The translations under genes were made by a program, and so were the position numbers. Shown here piece after piece: positions 24,761-32,829 of a stretch of DNA of 32,829 nt. The notes below the pieces were generated by a model. That model made no database searches and was not told the origin of the DNA. It saw only the letters and a list, made by a program, of their open reading frames with translations. Source of the stretch: an uncultured Alphaproteobacteria bacterium. Its GTDB lineage: Bacteria; Pseudomonadota; Alphaproteobacteria; RF32; CAG-239. How positions within the stretch are numbered: position 1 is the first letter of the stretch; every line of letters starts with the position of its first letter. Location of the stretch: the NCBI GenBank assembly GCA_944391515.1, contig CALXTW010000021.1:1-32829 (forward strand), given 5' to 3'.

Positions 24761-25942
24761 ATGAAAGCGGTTGAAATCAAAAAAGATATATATTGGGTAG
24801 GGGTTAAAGACTGGAACTTGAAAGAATTCCATGGTTACAGCACACCTCATGGCTCAACCTATAACTCATATTTGATTATGGATGATAAAATCACATTAGT
24901 TGACGGTGTAAAATATTATATGTCTCACGAAAACATTGCCCGCATTAAAAGCATTGTTGATTTTAGCAAAATCAGCTATATCGTCGTCAACCACGTTGAA
25001 ATGGATCACTCCGGCAATATTCCTGAATTAATGAAATTAGCTCCGCAAGCAATCATTGTGACCAACTCTGCCGGCAAAATGGCTTTGGAAGCTCATTTTG
25101 ACACCACAGGCTGGAATTATCAAATCGTAAAATCCGGTGAAACCTTAAATATCGGTAAAAGAACCTTGGCTTTCATGACAACTCCGATGTTACACTGGCC
25201 CGATTCTATGATGACCTACGTCAAAGAAGATAAACTCCTCTTGTCCAACGACGGATTCGGTCAACACTACGCTACCGATGCCTTGTTTGTAAAAGACGCA
25301 CCGTTTGATTGCGTTATGCAAGAAGCCAAGAGCTACTATGCTAATATTTTGTTCCCTTATGGGGCTCAGGCCGAAAAAGCTTTGGATACGGCCGGTTCAA
25401 TGGGATTAGATATTGAGATGATTGCTCCGTCTCATGGTTGCATCTGGTCAGGCAAAGAAGAAGTAACAGCTATTTTGAACGCTTACGCCAAATGGGCTAG
25501 CGGCAAAAATGAAGGCAAAGCCGTCATTGTGTATGATAGTATGTGGGGCGCAACAGCAACCATGGCCGAAACCATTATGGGTGAATTCCAAGCCGCCGGA
25601 ATTCCGGTTATAAAACACTGCTTGGCCAGCAAAAATGTTTCCGAAGTTATGGTCGACTTTTTGGATGCCAAATATGTTGTCATCGGTAATCCGACCTTAA
25701 ACAATCAACTCTTCCCGAGAGTCGCTGCATTTGTAACCTATATGCATGGCTTAGCTCCAAAAAACAAGACCGCTATGTGCTTTGGTTCCTATGGATGGAA
25801 ACCAGGCGTCGTAAAACAAATTCAAGCCGTGTTTGAAGATTTAGGTTGGACAACGGTGGAACCTTTTGAAGAAAAATATACACCAAAATCAGACATTTTG
25901 GAAAAATTAAAAGAAAGAGTAAAAGAACTCATTGCAAAATAA
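24761..25942 (+). CDS. fprA: A-type flavodiiron protein (O2/NO reductase)
   Basis: A 393-residue cytoplasmic enzyme reducing O2 to water and/or NO to N2O in anaerobes. The N-terminal metallo-beta-lactamase-like domain carries the diiron ligands: HVEMDHSG (~78-85), the LHWPDS region (~145-150), SNDGFGQH (~163-170), and PSHGCIWS (~222-229). The C-terminal flavodoxin domain begins near 250 with VIVYDSMWGATATMAE, the FMN phosphate loop, and includes GNPTLNNQLFP and FGSYGWKPG. There is no fused rubredoxin or flavin reductase. GGAG precedes the ATG. It is divergent from perR-rbr, sharing a control region, and a bidirectional terminator follows. Confidence 0.95.
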   Translation: MKAVEIKKDIYWVGVKDWNLKEFHGYSTPHGSTYNSYLIMDDKITLVDGVKYYMSHENIARIKSIVDFSKISYIVVNHVEMDHSGNIPELMKLAPQAIIVTNSAGKMALEAHFDTTGWNYQIVKSGETLNIGKRTLAFMTTPMLHWPDSMMTYVKEDKLLLSNDGFGQHYATDALFVKDAPFDCVMQEAKSYYANILFPYGAQAEKALDTAGSMGLDIEMIAPSHGCIWSGKEEVTAILNAYAKWASGKNEGKAVIVYDSMWGATATMAETIMGEFQAAGIPVIKHCLASKNVSEVMVDFLDAKYVVIGNPTLNNQLFPRVAAFVTYMHGLAPKNKTAMCFGSYGWKPGVVKQIQAVFEDLGWTTVEPFEEKYTPKSDILEKLKERVKELIAK

Positions 25943-25959
25943 AAGCATATAGACAAGCA

Positions 25960-25992
25960 AAAACCCCAAATGAGAGCATCATTTGGGGTTTT
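25960..25992. terminator. Bidirectional terminator between the flavodiiron gene and the lipoprotein operon
   Basis: A perfect 14-bp stem (AAAACCCCAAATGA with TCATTTGGGGTTTT) with a GAGCA loop, between two convergent transcripts. Confidence 0.88.
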
Positions 25993-26006
25993 ATATTGCT
26001 TAAAAT

Positions 26007-26654
26007 TTACTCATCTGTAAAATACAGATAAGGAACTGCATCATATTTCAAGCCATTTTTGGTACAATATTCCTTCAATTTCTTAACAGAGAAGCTAAGC
26101 TTTTTGATTTCAGTATTGTAAACCAAAGGTTCAAAAGTCAATACGTCAGTATCCTTACATTCCCACATAATAGGATTATCTTTTCCCTTTACCGTAATTC
26201 TTACAGGAATAAGTGTCCCATCAGAGAGTATCATTCCGGCCACACTATAAATTTCTACAATATCGCCAGTTAATCCCAACTTATTATAGAAATAGAAGGC
26301 CTTGTTTGCTTGAAGAGAAATCCCTCTCGTTGTCTTTACGAAATAACCGACTTCAAATCCACCAGATTCTTTAGGAATAAGAATGCGCCTATGATCTATA
26401 TGATCTCGACCGAAATCGAGGTCATCTGTTTCACTTCCTCTGTGATCATAAATTCTTCTTGTATCAGAGATTTGATACAAGACAGGATTAATTAACACTT
26501 CATCATCCGGCACTGGACGTGATTTCATTTGTTTTTCGAGTTCTTCGACACCTTGACGAATTTCTTTAAGTTTTCTTTCAGTAGAATTACCGCAAGATCC
26601 GCAAAGCAAGACAGCGGCCATGACCAGACCTGTCATAAAAAATTTTGTTTTCAT
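26007..26654 (-). CDS. Putative lipoprotein of unknown function
   Basis: A 215-residue protein with a lipoprotein signal peptide: FFMTGLVMAAVLLCGSC, giving a lipidated Cys at residue 21 (lipobox relaxed, CGSC). The mature part starts with a short charged helix (STERKLKEIRQGVEELEKQM), then a mixed beta domain. Several Asp and His (HRGSETDDLDFGRDHIDHR, ~69-87) are notable but form no known motif. No Shine-Dalgarno sequence is visible in the AT-rich leader. Its signal peptide closely resembles that of the lipoprotein two genes upstream, including at DNA level. It is the last gene of a four-gene minus-strand cluster starting with the MATE exporter. No family is recognised. Confidence 0.65.
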   Translation of the reverse strand: MKTKFFMTGLVMAAVLLCGSCGNSTERKLKEIRQGVEELEKQMKSRPVPDDEVLINPVLYQISDTRRIYDHRGSETDDLDFGRDHIDHRRILIPKESGGFEVGYFVKTTRGISLQANKAFYFYNKLGLTGDIVEIYSVAGMILSDGTLIPVRITVKGKDNPIMWECKDTDVLTFEPLVYNTEIKKLSFSVKKLKEYCTKNGLKYDAVPYLYFTDE

Positions 26655-26664
26655 AATGTTTTTT

Positions 26665-27195
26665 TTATTTTATTGGTTCAACTAAGGGAAGAGCGTAAGG
26701 ATCAAAAGCGACCTTCATCTCTATCAATTTTTGTCTTTGTTGTTCTAGTCCTACTATAAAATATAGAGGATTAGTTCCATTGGCAATACATTCATAACCA
26801 GCAGATCGACCATCAGAAGTTATAATTGCAGGCAGCCAATAGTTATCTTTTGTCGGAACGGCTGAAATTATACCATAATTTTTTGTTAATTTATCATTAT
26901 CAAAAAAATATACGGCTAAACTACCATCTACCGAAAAAAGGAGACCCTCTTGATAACGAATGGCAACACATTCATAAGCATCACCAAAATCATCGGGAGG
27001 GGTGAGCGTTCTAAAGTAATCGATTGGATGACATTTACTCAAATCCAGAGAATTATCAGTATCAGTCATATAAATCAACCGAACGGCTTTAGCCAAATCG
27101 TTATTTACTTTATCAATCACATATTCTTTGGTCGAAGTGTTTTGACAACCACTCAAACAAAAAATAACCACCAATAAATATAATGCATTTTTCAT
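26665..27195 (-). CDS. Putative lipoprotein of unknown function
   Basis: A 176-residue protein with a classical lipoprotein signal (LYLLVVIFCLSGC, Cys at ~18). The mature part contains a stretch with CHPIDYFRTLTPPDD and a VYFFDNDKLTKNYG segment. No family is recognised. Two Met codons (27201 and 27195) could start it; neither has an SD, and I use the second because the signal peptide then has a typical length. It is 10 bases upstream of the next lipoprotein gene, so the two are likely cotranscribed. Confidence 0.62.
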   Translation of the reverse strand: MKNALYLLVVIFCLSGCQNTSTKEYVIDKVNNDLAKAVRLIYMTDTDNSLDLSKCHPIDYFRTLTPPDDFGDAYECVAIRYQEGLLFSVDGSLAVYFFDNDKLTKNYGIISAVPTKDNYWLPAIITSDGRSAGYECIANGTNPLYFIVGLEQQRQKLIEMKVAFDPYALPLVEPIK

Positions 27196-27222
27196 AATCA
27201 TAAAGTTAAAAATAAAATAACA

Positions 27223-27795
27223 TTAATTTAAGATAAGGACTTTATATTTATAGCCTTGTCTTTTAGCATACTCCCAATACCACCCTTCAACACGTTGTGT
27301 TCTTTGATGAGCACCATCACCTTTATTATAAAGAGAAGTATAAATCCAAAAATCGGTTTCATCTTCCAAAATAATAACAGCGGGTTGCCAAGGAGCATTA
27401 GGAATATCTGACGGCATAGCAGTCAATGTAAATTCGCCCTCTTTAGGCATCATATCCATTCCTGCAGCATCAAAATAGCTCTTATGACCTTCGACCTCAA
27501 TACTGACACCATTTTCATAAATATCAGCAGTGCACGTTCTGGCACCAAATTGAGAAGAAGTAACATCCGTAAAACAGATAGTCTTTTCGGAGTAAAGCTT
27601 TTTTCCGAACGCAGAATCATCTTTTGGCAAGACAAACTTGGTTCGATCTAAAGATTTACCTTCCGCAACTTCTTTTATTGAGCGATAGTTCTCAAACTGA
27701 ACTTGGCTCAAAACTTTATCCTGTCCGCCATTACACGATAGCAAACAGCAGACTGCGGCCATGACCAGACCAGTCAACAAGAACTTTTTACACAT
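27223..27795 (-). CDS. Putative lipoprotein of unknown function
   Basis: A 190-residue protein. I start it at the Met at 27795, which gives the signal peptide CKKFLLTGLVMAAVCCLLSC with the lipid-bearing Cys near residue 20. The frame is open 22 codons further upstream (to 27861), but that would bury the signal peptide. The N-terminal GLVMAAV signal is shared with the lipoprotein ending at 26007, and a ~20-base DNA stretch around it is nearly identical, pointing to duplication of the signal region. The mature part (YRSIKEVAEGKSL... AMPSDIPNAPWQPAVIIL) matches no family I know. Located between the MATE gene and two further lipoprotein genes. Confidence 0.6.
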   Translation of the reverse strand: MCKKFLLTGLVMAAVCCLLSCNGGQDKVLSQVQFENYRSIKEVAEGKSLDRTKFVLPKDDSAFGKKLYSEKTICFTDVTSSQFGARTCTADIYENGVSIEVEGHKSYFDAAGMDMMPKEGEFTLTAMPSDIPNAPWQPAVIILEDETDFWIYTSLYNKGDGAHQRTQRVEGWYWEYAKRQGYKYKVLILN

Positions 27796-27882
27796 ATAAT
27801 AGAAAAAATAAGACATTTTCAAAAAGATGGTTAGCACCTTTTTTGTTAAATGTCTAGACAAAAAAGAAAGAAAATCACATTT

Positions 27883-29250
27883 TTATCGCAAACCCTCAGT
27901 CTTATCACGACGGATAAGATAGCCAAATCGCAACGTATTCAGAATAAGAGAAGACAATCCTCCACAAGCCAATCCGATAGGCAATCCTTTCAATCCAAGA
28001 CCTAGAGTAAAGGCAAAGAAGTAACAAGCCCAAACGCGCACAACCAAAAACGATATCACTTGGTTAATGGTCGGAATTTTAACATCTCCTCGACCATTCA
28101 ATGCACCATTAATATTTAAGGGTAGGGCATCAATAAACAAGTCTGCCAAGACATAGAACAACAAACCATTAATAACCTGAATAACGCTTTTATCATTAGT
28201 AAATATACCAAACACTTGGTTTGGAAACATATGGAGTATTGTAATAAGAACAATGATAGTCGTTAAAGAAATTACATATCCAGCATTGGTGGCAATTAAA
28301 ATTCCTTTACGGTCTTTTCTTCCAAATGCATTAGCCACCACAATAGACGTTGCTTGAGAGATGGAAAAACAAATCATAAACAACAATGTGCTGACATTAA
28401 TCATAATTACAAAAGTAGCCATGTTATGTTGTCCCATCCATCCGGCAAAAGTACTCACCAAAGAGAATGAGCCATTTGTAGCAATCGTCATAATTGCAAT
28501 GCCATAACCGATTTTACGAGTCCTTTTACTGTCATTCCACCAAGTTGCATAACTTCTATCCAAACCGAACCGTTTATTAAGTTTGGGATTTTTACGCATT
28601 CTATGAATATAAAACAAGATATATGTCGCTAAAAAGATACGCACGATTAAAGTAGAAGTCGCCGAACCAACAGCTCCTAATTCCGGTATGCCAAACTTAC
28701 CATACACCAAAATTGGATTAATAATGATATTCAAGACATTTGCCGCAATAATCCCATACATTCCCACATAAGGACGCCGAATAGACTGCAAAAAGAAATT
28801 AGCATTTACATACATTAAAATAAAGGGAATAGAAAATACAAATACGCGTAAAACTTCGCCACCATGTTTTACCATATCATCATCTTGCCCCAGAAGGCGT
28901 AAAATAGTTTCACCTTGAATACCAAGCAAAGTAAAAATTGCCGCTAAAAGAAACGAATATTTGCGTCCTTCATGATATATTTTGCCTGTAGATTGAAATT
29001 TGTGAGCTCCGAATTTTTGCGAGGATTTAATAAGAACCCCTTGAAGTAATCCGATAGGAATTGTGAACAACACAACAAAAACAGAATTTGCCAAACCAAT
29101 ATAAGCCAATTGATCAGTATTATAATTACCGACAATCATTGTATCAACGATACCCATCAACCCCATAGCCACAAAAGCTGTGGTAATAGGTAAAGCCAAT
29201 CGAGCAATATCTTTAATGTAACGTTTTAATTGTTGTACATATTCTAACAT
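27883..29250 (-). CDS. MATE-family multidrug/toxin efflux transporter
   Basis: A 455-residue inner-membrane protein with about 12 hydrophobic segments, arranged as two halves of six. The N-terminal half opens with IARLALPITTAFVAMGLMGIVDTMIVGN, and ALNGRGDVKIP near residue 385 is a typical MATE loop. It would extrude cationic or other small molecules using Na+ or H+. GAGG sits 4 bases before the ATG. Three lipoprotein genes follow on the same strand after an 87-base gap. Substrate is not predictable from sequence. Confidence 0.88.
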   Translation of the reverse strand: MLEYVQQLKRYIKDIARLALPITTAFVAMGLMGIVDTMIVGNYNTDQLAYIGLANSVFVVLFTIPIGLLQGVLIKSSQKFGAHKFQSTGKIYHEGRKYSFLLAAIFTLLGIQGETILRLLGQDDDMVKHGGEVLRVFVFSIPFILMYVNANFFLQSIRRPYVGMYGIIAANVLNIIINPILVYGKFGIPELGAVGSATSTLIVRIFLATYILFYIHRMRKNPKLNKRFGLDRSYATWWNDSKRTRKIGYGIAIMTIATNGSFSLVSTFAGWMGQHNMATFVIMINVSTLLFMICFSISQATSIVVANAFGRKDRKGILIATNAGYVISLTTIIVLITILHMFPNQVFGIFTNDKSVIQVINGLLFYVLADLFIDALPLNINGALNGRGDVKIPTINQVISFLVVRVWACYFFAFTLGLGLKGLPIGLACGGLSSLILNTLRFGYLIRRDKTEGLR

Positions 29251-29457
29251 TTCGCCTCACTTTGGGTTTTGGTGTAAATCAATAAATATTAAATTTCAAG
29301 ACCTTTATGAACAGTTGTTAAAGTTTTTCCATAAAAAACATCAAACAAAAAAATTGTAATTATCTGTGTATAACCTCTTGACGTAAAATAAAAAAGTTGT
29401 AGTTCTATTGCGGTTAAAAAAAAGAACAAGAACAAGAAAATATTGAAAGTCAGAAAG

Positions 29458-31200
29458 ATGTCAGCATTTCTAAAAAAATTCTGTAACTATTATAGTGCTA
29501 ATTTCACCCCAAAATTAGTAGAACGATTACGCAAAGGCTATGATTTAAGCAAATTCAAACGAGATTGCATAGCAGGCCTCACCGTAGCTGTTATTTCCAT
29601 TCCTTTAGCCATGGCTTTAGCAATTGCATCAGGCGTTACCCCAGCTCAAGGATTATATACGGCAATTGTCGCCGGATTTTTCATTGCCTTGTTGGGCGGA
29701 AGCAGATATCAAATCGGTGGCCCAACGGGCGCATTTGTTGTGGTTATTTTTAGTGTAATGCAACAATTTGGATATGACGGTTTGGCAATGACAATGATTG
29801 TAGCCGGATTAACCTTAATGCTGGCAGGCTATCTCAAACTTGGAACTTATATTAAATATATTCCTTATCCGGTTGTTGTCGGTTTTACAGCAGGTATCGG
29901 TTTATTGCTGATTTCCACACAGGTAAAAGATTTGCTCGGATTGCAAATTGATAATGTTCCGGCAGAAGTTTTGCCAAAATGGAACATATATCTCCATAAT
30001 TTAGATAAAATCAGCCCGAGTTCAGTTATTATTTCACTTTTCTCTTTTGCGGTAATTTTTTATATTCAAAAGAACAAACCTAAACTTCCGGCCTATTTAA
30101 TAAGTGTTGTCGGAGCCACATTAATTGTTGCACTATGCGGTCTGAATACCGAAACCATTGGCAACAAATTTGGGGGTATTCCACACTTTTTACCCATGCC
30201 TCAATTACCTAATTTCGATTGGAACCTGTTTTTCAAGGTCATTCCGAGTGGCTTAACAATAGCCTTTTTGGCCGGCGTTGAATCTTTGCTGAGCGCTACT
30301 GTTGTTGACGGCATGAGCGGTGATAATCATAACTCTAATGCCGAATTAATAGGAGAGGGCTTTGCAAACTTAGCTTGCGTTTTGTTTGCAGGGGTTCCTG
30401 CTACGGGAGCTATTGCGCGTACGGCAACTAACTTTAAAGCACATGCATCTTCACCGATTGCCGGTATTATGCAATCAGTATTTTTGTTGCTGTTTATGTT
30501 ATTATTATCTCCTGCTGCAAAATACATTCCTTTGGCTTGTCTGTCTGCAGTATTGATAATTGTAGGTTGGAACATGATGAATATCGAAAAAATCTATAAA
30601 CTCATCATGGGACCAAGAGGGGATAGATACACCTTGCTGACCACCTTATTTTTAACCGTTTTGGTTGACTTAAACACGGCCATTTCTGTTGGATTTATTA
30701 TGGCCAGTATTATCTTCATGCATCGTATGAGTCGTGAAATCGAAATTGAAAACGATGAAGAAGTTTTACAAGATGTCGGCGGCGGTAGCGACTTAACGGA
30801 AGTCTTAAACCAAAAAGGCGTAATGTCTTTGCGTTTGTCGGGACCGTTATTCTTTGGTGGAGCTTCTCAAGTTTCCAGATTTTTCAAAACCATACAAGAT
30901 GCCCCAAAAGTTTTGATTTTACGCATGGGATATGTACCTGTTGTCGATGCAACCGGAGCAAACATCATTGTTGAGTTTGTCAAAAAATATCGCCAAGCGG
31001 GAACAAAAATTATCTTTTCAAATGTAAAGAAGCAACCACACCGTGTTTTGCACAAGGTTTTCCAAGAAGAAGGTATTGATTATCATACTATCTCTGCAGC
31101 TTCAACCTTTGAAAACGCCCTTAAAATAGCTAGACGCTATTTGCGTGAACAAAACAAAAAACAGGATAAAGCAGAAAAGTCAGTTGATTCTAAGGAATAA
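29458..31200 (+). CDS. SulP-family anion transporter with C-terminal STAS domain
   Basis: An inner-membrane secondary transporter of 580 residues (SLC26/SulP family; sulfate, bicarbonate or other anions). The N-terminal membrane part (~40-425) has the family segments DCIAGLTVAVISIPLAMALA, GGSRYQIGGPTGAFVV and ARTATNFKAHASSPIAG. The STAS domain is at ~450-560 and includes LRLSGPLFFGGASQV and the strand VLILRMGYVPVVDATGANII. The frame extends five codons upstream to a TTG at 29443; I prefer the ATG at 29458 but neither has a strong SD. The substrate is unknown; there is no carbonic anhydrase or sulfur-assimilation gene nearby. Confidence 0.9.
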   Translation: MSAFLKKFCNYYSANFTPKLVERLRKGYDLSKFKRDCIAGLTVAVISIPLAMALAIASGVTPAQGLYTAIVAGFFIALLGGSRYQIGGPTGAFVVVIFSVMQQFGYDGLAMTMIVAGLTLMLAGYLKLGTYIKYIPYPVVVGFTAGIGLLLISTQVKDLLGLQIDNVPAEVLPKWNIYLHNLDKISPSSVIISLFSFAVIFYIQKNKPKLPAYLISVVGATLIVALCGLNTETIGNKFGGIPHFLPMPQLPNFDWNLFFKVIPSGLTIAFLAGVESLLSATVVDGMSGDNHNSNAELIGEGFANLACVLFAGVPATGAIARTATNFKAHASSPIAGIMQSVFLLLFMLLLSPAAKYIPLACLSAVLIIVGWNMMNIEKIYKLIMGPRGDRYTLLTTLFLTVLVDLNTAISVGFIMASIIFMHRMSREIEIENDEEVLQDVGGGSDLTEVLNQKGVMSLRLSGPLFFGGASQVSRFFKTIQDAPKVLILRMGYVPVVDATGANIIVEFVKKYRQAGTKIIFSNVKKQPHRVLHKVFQEEGIDYHTISAASTFENALKIARRYLREQNKKQDKAEKSVDSKE

Positions 31201-31234
31201 GAGAACATAATAAGTATAATAAAAGAATACTTAC

Positions 31235-31264
31235 TTGACTCTTTTAATATATAGTATTTATATT
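31235..31264 (+). promoter_or_regulatory. Promoter upstream of the CxxC membrane protein
   Basis: TTGACT (31235-31240) and TATATT (31259-31264) are separated by 18 bases, in very AT-rich DNA before the GGAAAGGA ribosome site. Confidence 0.55.
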
Positions 31265-31299
31265 ATATATGAATATTGATACATAGGAAAGGATATAAT

Positions 31300-31842
31300 A
31301 TGACTATCACATTGCTTATTCTGTTTAGCCTCGTTCTGGCATTTCCGGCTTATGCAAATCCGGCTTGCGCTGTTTGTACGGTTGCTGTTGGCGCTTCCTT
31401 AGAAATTGCCAGACAGTTAGGTGTAGATGACAGTGTTGTTGGTGTTTGGGCCGGAGCTATGCTTGTAATGATTGGTTTCTGGACCATCAAGTGGTTTGAT
31501 GCCAAAGGTTGGGTATTTAAGGGTCGTGATTGGTTGATACAAATTATCAGCGTTGCCATGATTGGCTTTGTCTATATCAGTGAAATTCCTTATAATGCAC
31601 AAGTAATAGGTATTTTTTATATTGATCCGTTTTTATTCAGCACCATTGTCGGGGCCTTTGTAATGCTATGGTCATCTGATTTTTATCAATGGATGAAAGC
31701 CAAAAACGGTGGACACGCTCATTTCCCATTTGAGAAAGTAGCTGTTCCGGTTGTTGCATTACTCCTTGTCAGCACATATTATTATTATTTTCCGCTTTGC
31801 CAAAAAGCAGGTGAAGTAGGGGCTGACTTATATAATTTTTAA
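31300..31842 (+). CDS. Small membrane protein with an N-terminal CxxC motif
   Basis: A 180-residue protein. I start it at 31300, where AAAGGA is well placed. Residues 1-19 form a signal peptide or first membrane helix (ending YANP). It is followed by PACAVCTVAVGASLEIARQLGVDD, with a CxxC on the outer face, then four more hydrophobic segments (near 44-60, 76-92, 99-117 and 140-160) and a third Cys (PLCQKAG) close to the last helix end. The three Cys lie on the same predicted side of the membrane and could take part in redox or metal chemistry. I do not recognise a named family. It sits behind the SulP gene with its own promoter and terminator. Confidence 0.7.
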   Translation: MTITLLILFSLVLAFPAYANPACAVCTVAVGASLEIARQLGVDDSVVGVWAGAMLVMIGFWTIKWFDAKGWVFKGRDWLIQIISVAMIGFVYISEIPYNAQVIGIFYIDPFLFSTIVGAFVMLWSSDFYQWMKAKNGGHAHFPFEKVAVPVVALLLVSTYYYYFPLCQKAGEVGADLYNF

Positions 31843-31854
31843 GCCTTAAAAAGC

Positions 31855-31887
31855 AAAAGAGCCGATGTAATATCGGCTCTTTTTTTA
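31855..31887. terminator. Bidirectional terminator after the CxxC membrane protein
   Basis: A perfect 12-bp stem (AAAAGAGCCGAT with ATCGGCTCTTTT) with a 5-base loop and a T run. The right flank overlaps the last codon of the convergent minus-strand gene. Confidence 0.88.
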
Positions 31888-32289
31888 GTTGCGGAAAGAG
31901 TTAAAATACTCTCTTCTTTTGATTTCTTGCTGTAAAGTATCTCTAGCACCACACCAAAATTCAAACTTTTGGCTGCAATAAACAATATCACGACGAATAT
32001 CCTCCAAAAGGTGGACGTCTTTTTCTTGCGTCAACTCTTGCTGTGCTGCTTCTTTTGCCTCATTCCATACTTCACAGGAAGTTTGCGCGATTTTGTGAAT
32101 ATTACAAACCTCATTGTCATTAAAATCCCGAGGTCTGTCTTTATACCTACGATACAACTTAATAAAATAAGCCTCCAAATTACGCTCAGACAGGCATCGT
32201 AAATACAAAGAAAACGCCCAAGGCCACACATAGAAAGCTAGTAAGTAAAGACCTCCTATGCCCAACACAATAATAAGAAAAGTTTTCAT
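31885..32289 (-). CDS. Membrane-anchored helical protein, tandem paralogue 2
   Basis: A 134-residue protein with one N-terminal membrane helix (~3-25), then a helical, charged cytoplasmic or periplasmic domain. It shares its layout and key residues with the gene immediately upstream: a 'KLYRRYKDRPRDFND' segment, Trp in VWNEAKEAA, FEFW and the closing IKRREYFNS. No family is recognised. Its ATG is 4 bases after the stop of the upstream paralogue, so the two form an operon. The SD is weak. Confidence 0.68.
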   Translation of the reverse strand: MKTFLIIVLGIGGLYLLAFYVWPWAFSLYLRCLSERNLEAYFIKLYRRYKDRPRDFNDNEVCNIHKIAQTSCEVWNEAKEAAQQELTQEKDVHLLEDIRRDIVYCSQKFEFWCGARDTLQQEIKRREYFNSFRN

Positions 32290-32293
32290 AGCT

Positions 32294-32668
32294 TTATGAA
32301 TTTGACGTTAATGAATTAAAATATTCTCTGCGATTTATCTCAGCAAGGATTTTTTCTTCGGCTTTTTGCCAAAAAGAAAACACCTCAAAAGGTTCACCAC
32401 TACTGTTTTTCAACGCCAAATTATATTTGCTTTTCCAAACAGATTGGAGATGTTGCGCCATTTCTAGTAGCCAATTCAATCCTTCGTCATTATAAGCCCG
32501 ATGATTAAGTTCATAAGTCTCATATTCTTTACGAACCAATTTTTCAAGCTTTTTATCAGACAAATTGGCATAATAGATTTTCCATGCAAGTTCCAGAATT
32601 TGATGGCGAAACGCCACCACAATGAGCCCCATAATGAGGACAATCATTAACACATCTAAATTTACCAT
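32294..32668 (-). CDS. Membrane-anchored helical protein, tandem paralogue 1
   Basis: A 124-residue protein with one N-terminal membrane helix (~5-22), followed by a charged helical domain with LVRKEYETYELNHRAYND, SVWKSKYNLALK, FSFWQKAEEKILAEINRREYFNS. These positions line up with the downstream gene, indicating duplication. No Shine-Dalgarno sequence precedes the ATG. Function is unknown. Confidence 0.68.
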   Translation of the reverse strand: MVNLDVLMIVLIMGLIVVAFRHQILELAWKIYYANLSDKKLEKLVRKEYETYELNHRAYNDEGLNWLLEMAQHLQSVWKSKYNLALKNSSGEPFEVFSFWQKAEEKILAEINRREYFNSLTSNS

Positions 32669-32765
32669 AAGTCTTAAAGTTTAGATTAATAAACATAAAA
32701 ATTATCAAATTGGGTGCACTATATTATTATTTTTTAGTCTTGTCAAATTTTGAAATAAAAAGATA

Positions 32766-32829
32766 CCCCCGCGTAAAACGCGGGGTTCTTCATATGCGGC
32801 TATAAGCCTTTAGCACTGGCCTCCCCTAA
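32766..32829 (-). mobile_element. Probable end of a mobile element (IS200/IS605-like), cut by the window edge
   Basis: A strong GC-rich hairpin (CCCCGCG, TAAAA, CGCGGGG at 32767-32785) is followed by a TTCTTCATATGCGGC stretch unlike the surrounding AT-rich DNA. On the minus strand this reads as a short open frame from the window edge to a TAG at 32802-32800, then a hairpin. Subterminal hairpins just past the tnpB stop are typical of IS200/IS605 right ends, where the guide-RNA scaffold also lies. The transposase itself is outside the window, so this is inference; a plain terminator is the alternative. Confidence 0.4.

Noticed and set aside
29251..29457. A promoter for the SulP gene (TTGACG near 29377)
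   Set aside because: The -35 is acceptable but I found no good -10 at the right distance.

Overview
The window looks like part of the chromosome of an AT-rich, Gram-negative bacterium with an anaerobic or microaerophilic life style. A type V autotransporter with a C-terminal phenylalanine beta-barrel, an AnmK murein-recycling kinase and several lipoproteins point to an outer membrane. Rubrerythrin, an A-type flavodiiron protein and a PerR/Fur repressor with a matching operator point to O2/peroxide defence of the anaerobic kind. The gene set would fit a host-associated (gut-type) proteobacterium, perhaps one of the AT-rich alphaproteobacterial lineages, but no rRNA or other phylogenetic marker is present, so this is inference. 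No rRNA, tRNA, CRISPR array or complete transposon was seen.

Layout. 134-9082 (minus) is one giant autotransporter of about 2980 residues with an N-terminal ankyrin-like region, a glycine-rich hydrophobic segment, a long beta-helical repeat passenger and a barrel; it contains a recent 576-bp in-frame tandem duplication. 9276-10815 (plus) is a two-gene membrane operon (DUF2157 and GDYXXLXY proteins). 10968-12692 (plus) is a compositionally distinct membrane-anchored protein without a Shine-Dalgarno sequence. 12763-13251 (minus) is an Hsp20 chaperone. 13403-15131 (plus) is a HAD phosphatase coupled to a glycerol-1-phosphate dehydrogenase-type enzyme. It converges with no spacer on a minus-strand operon (17531 to 15132) of a ParB/Srx-like protein, a CgeB-like glycosyltransferase and an HD phosphohydrolase. 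17725-18225 (plus) is an unknown protein with a Cys-rich tail, ending in a strong hairpin that abuts anmK (18290-19585).

19630-22740 (minus) holds a periplasmic EF-hand protein, an archaeal/eukaryotic-type prolyl-tRNA synthetase, a pentapeptide-repeat protein and a secreted Lys-rich protein. 22917-23543 (plus) holds a cold shock protein and a small exported protein. 23690-25942 is the oxidative-stress module: rbr and perR on minus, and the flavodiiron protein on plus, diverging from a region with a 7-1-7 PerR-box-like palindrome. 26007-29250 (minus) is a MATE exporter followed by three small lipoprotein genes. 29458-31842 (plus) is a SulP anion transporter and a small CxxC membrane protein. 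31885-32668 (minus) is a pair of tandem paralogous membrane-anchored proteins. The last ~70 bases look like the end of a mobile element, possibly IS200/IS605 type.

Most genes have clear Shine-Dalgarno sites, which let me correct many starts. A minority (10968, 23235, the lipoproteins near 26-28 kb, 32668) have AT-rich leaders without one and Bacteroidetes-like signal peptides, suggesting acquired genes. Intrinsic terminators are well formed and often bidirectional. No gene-free stretch exceeds about 210 bases.
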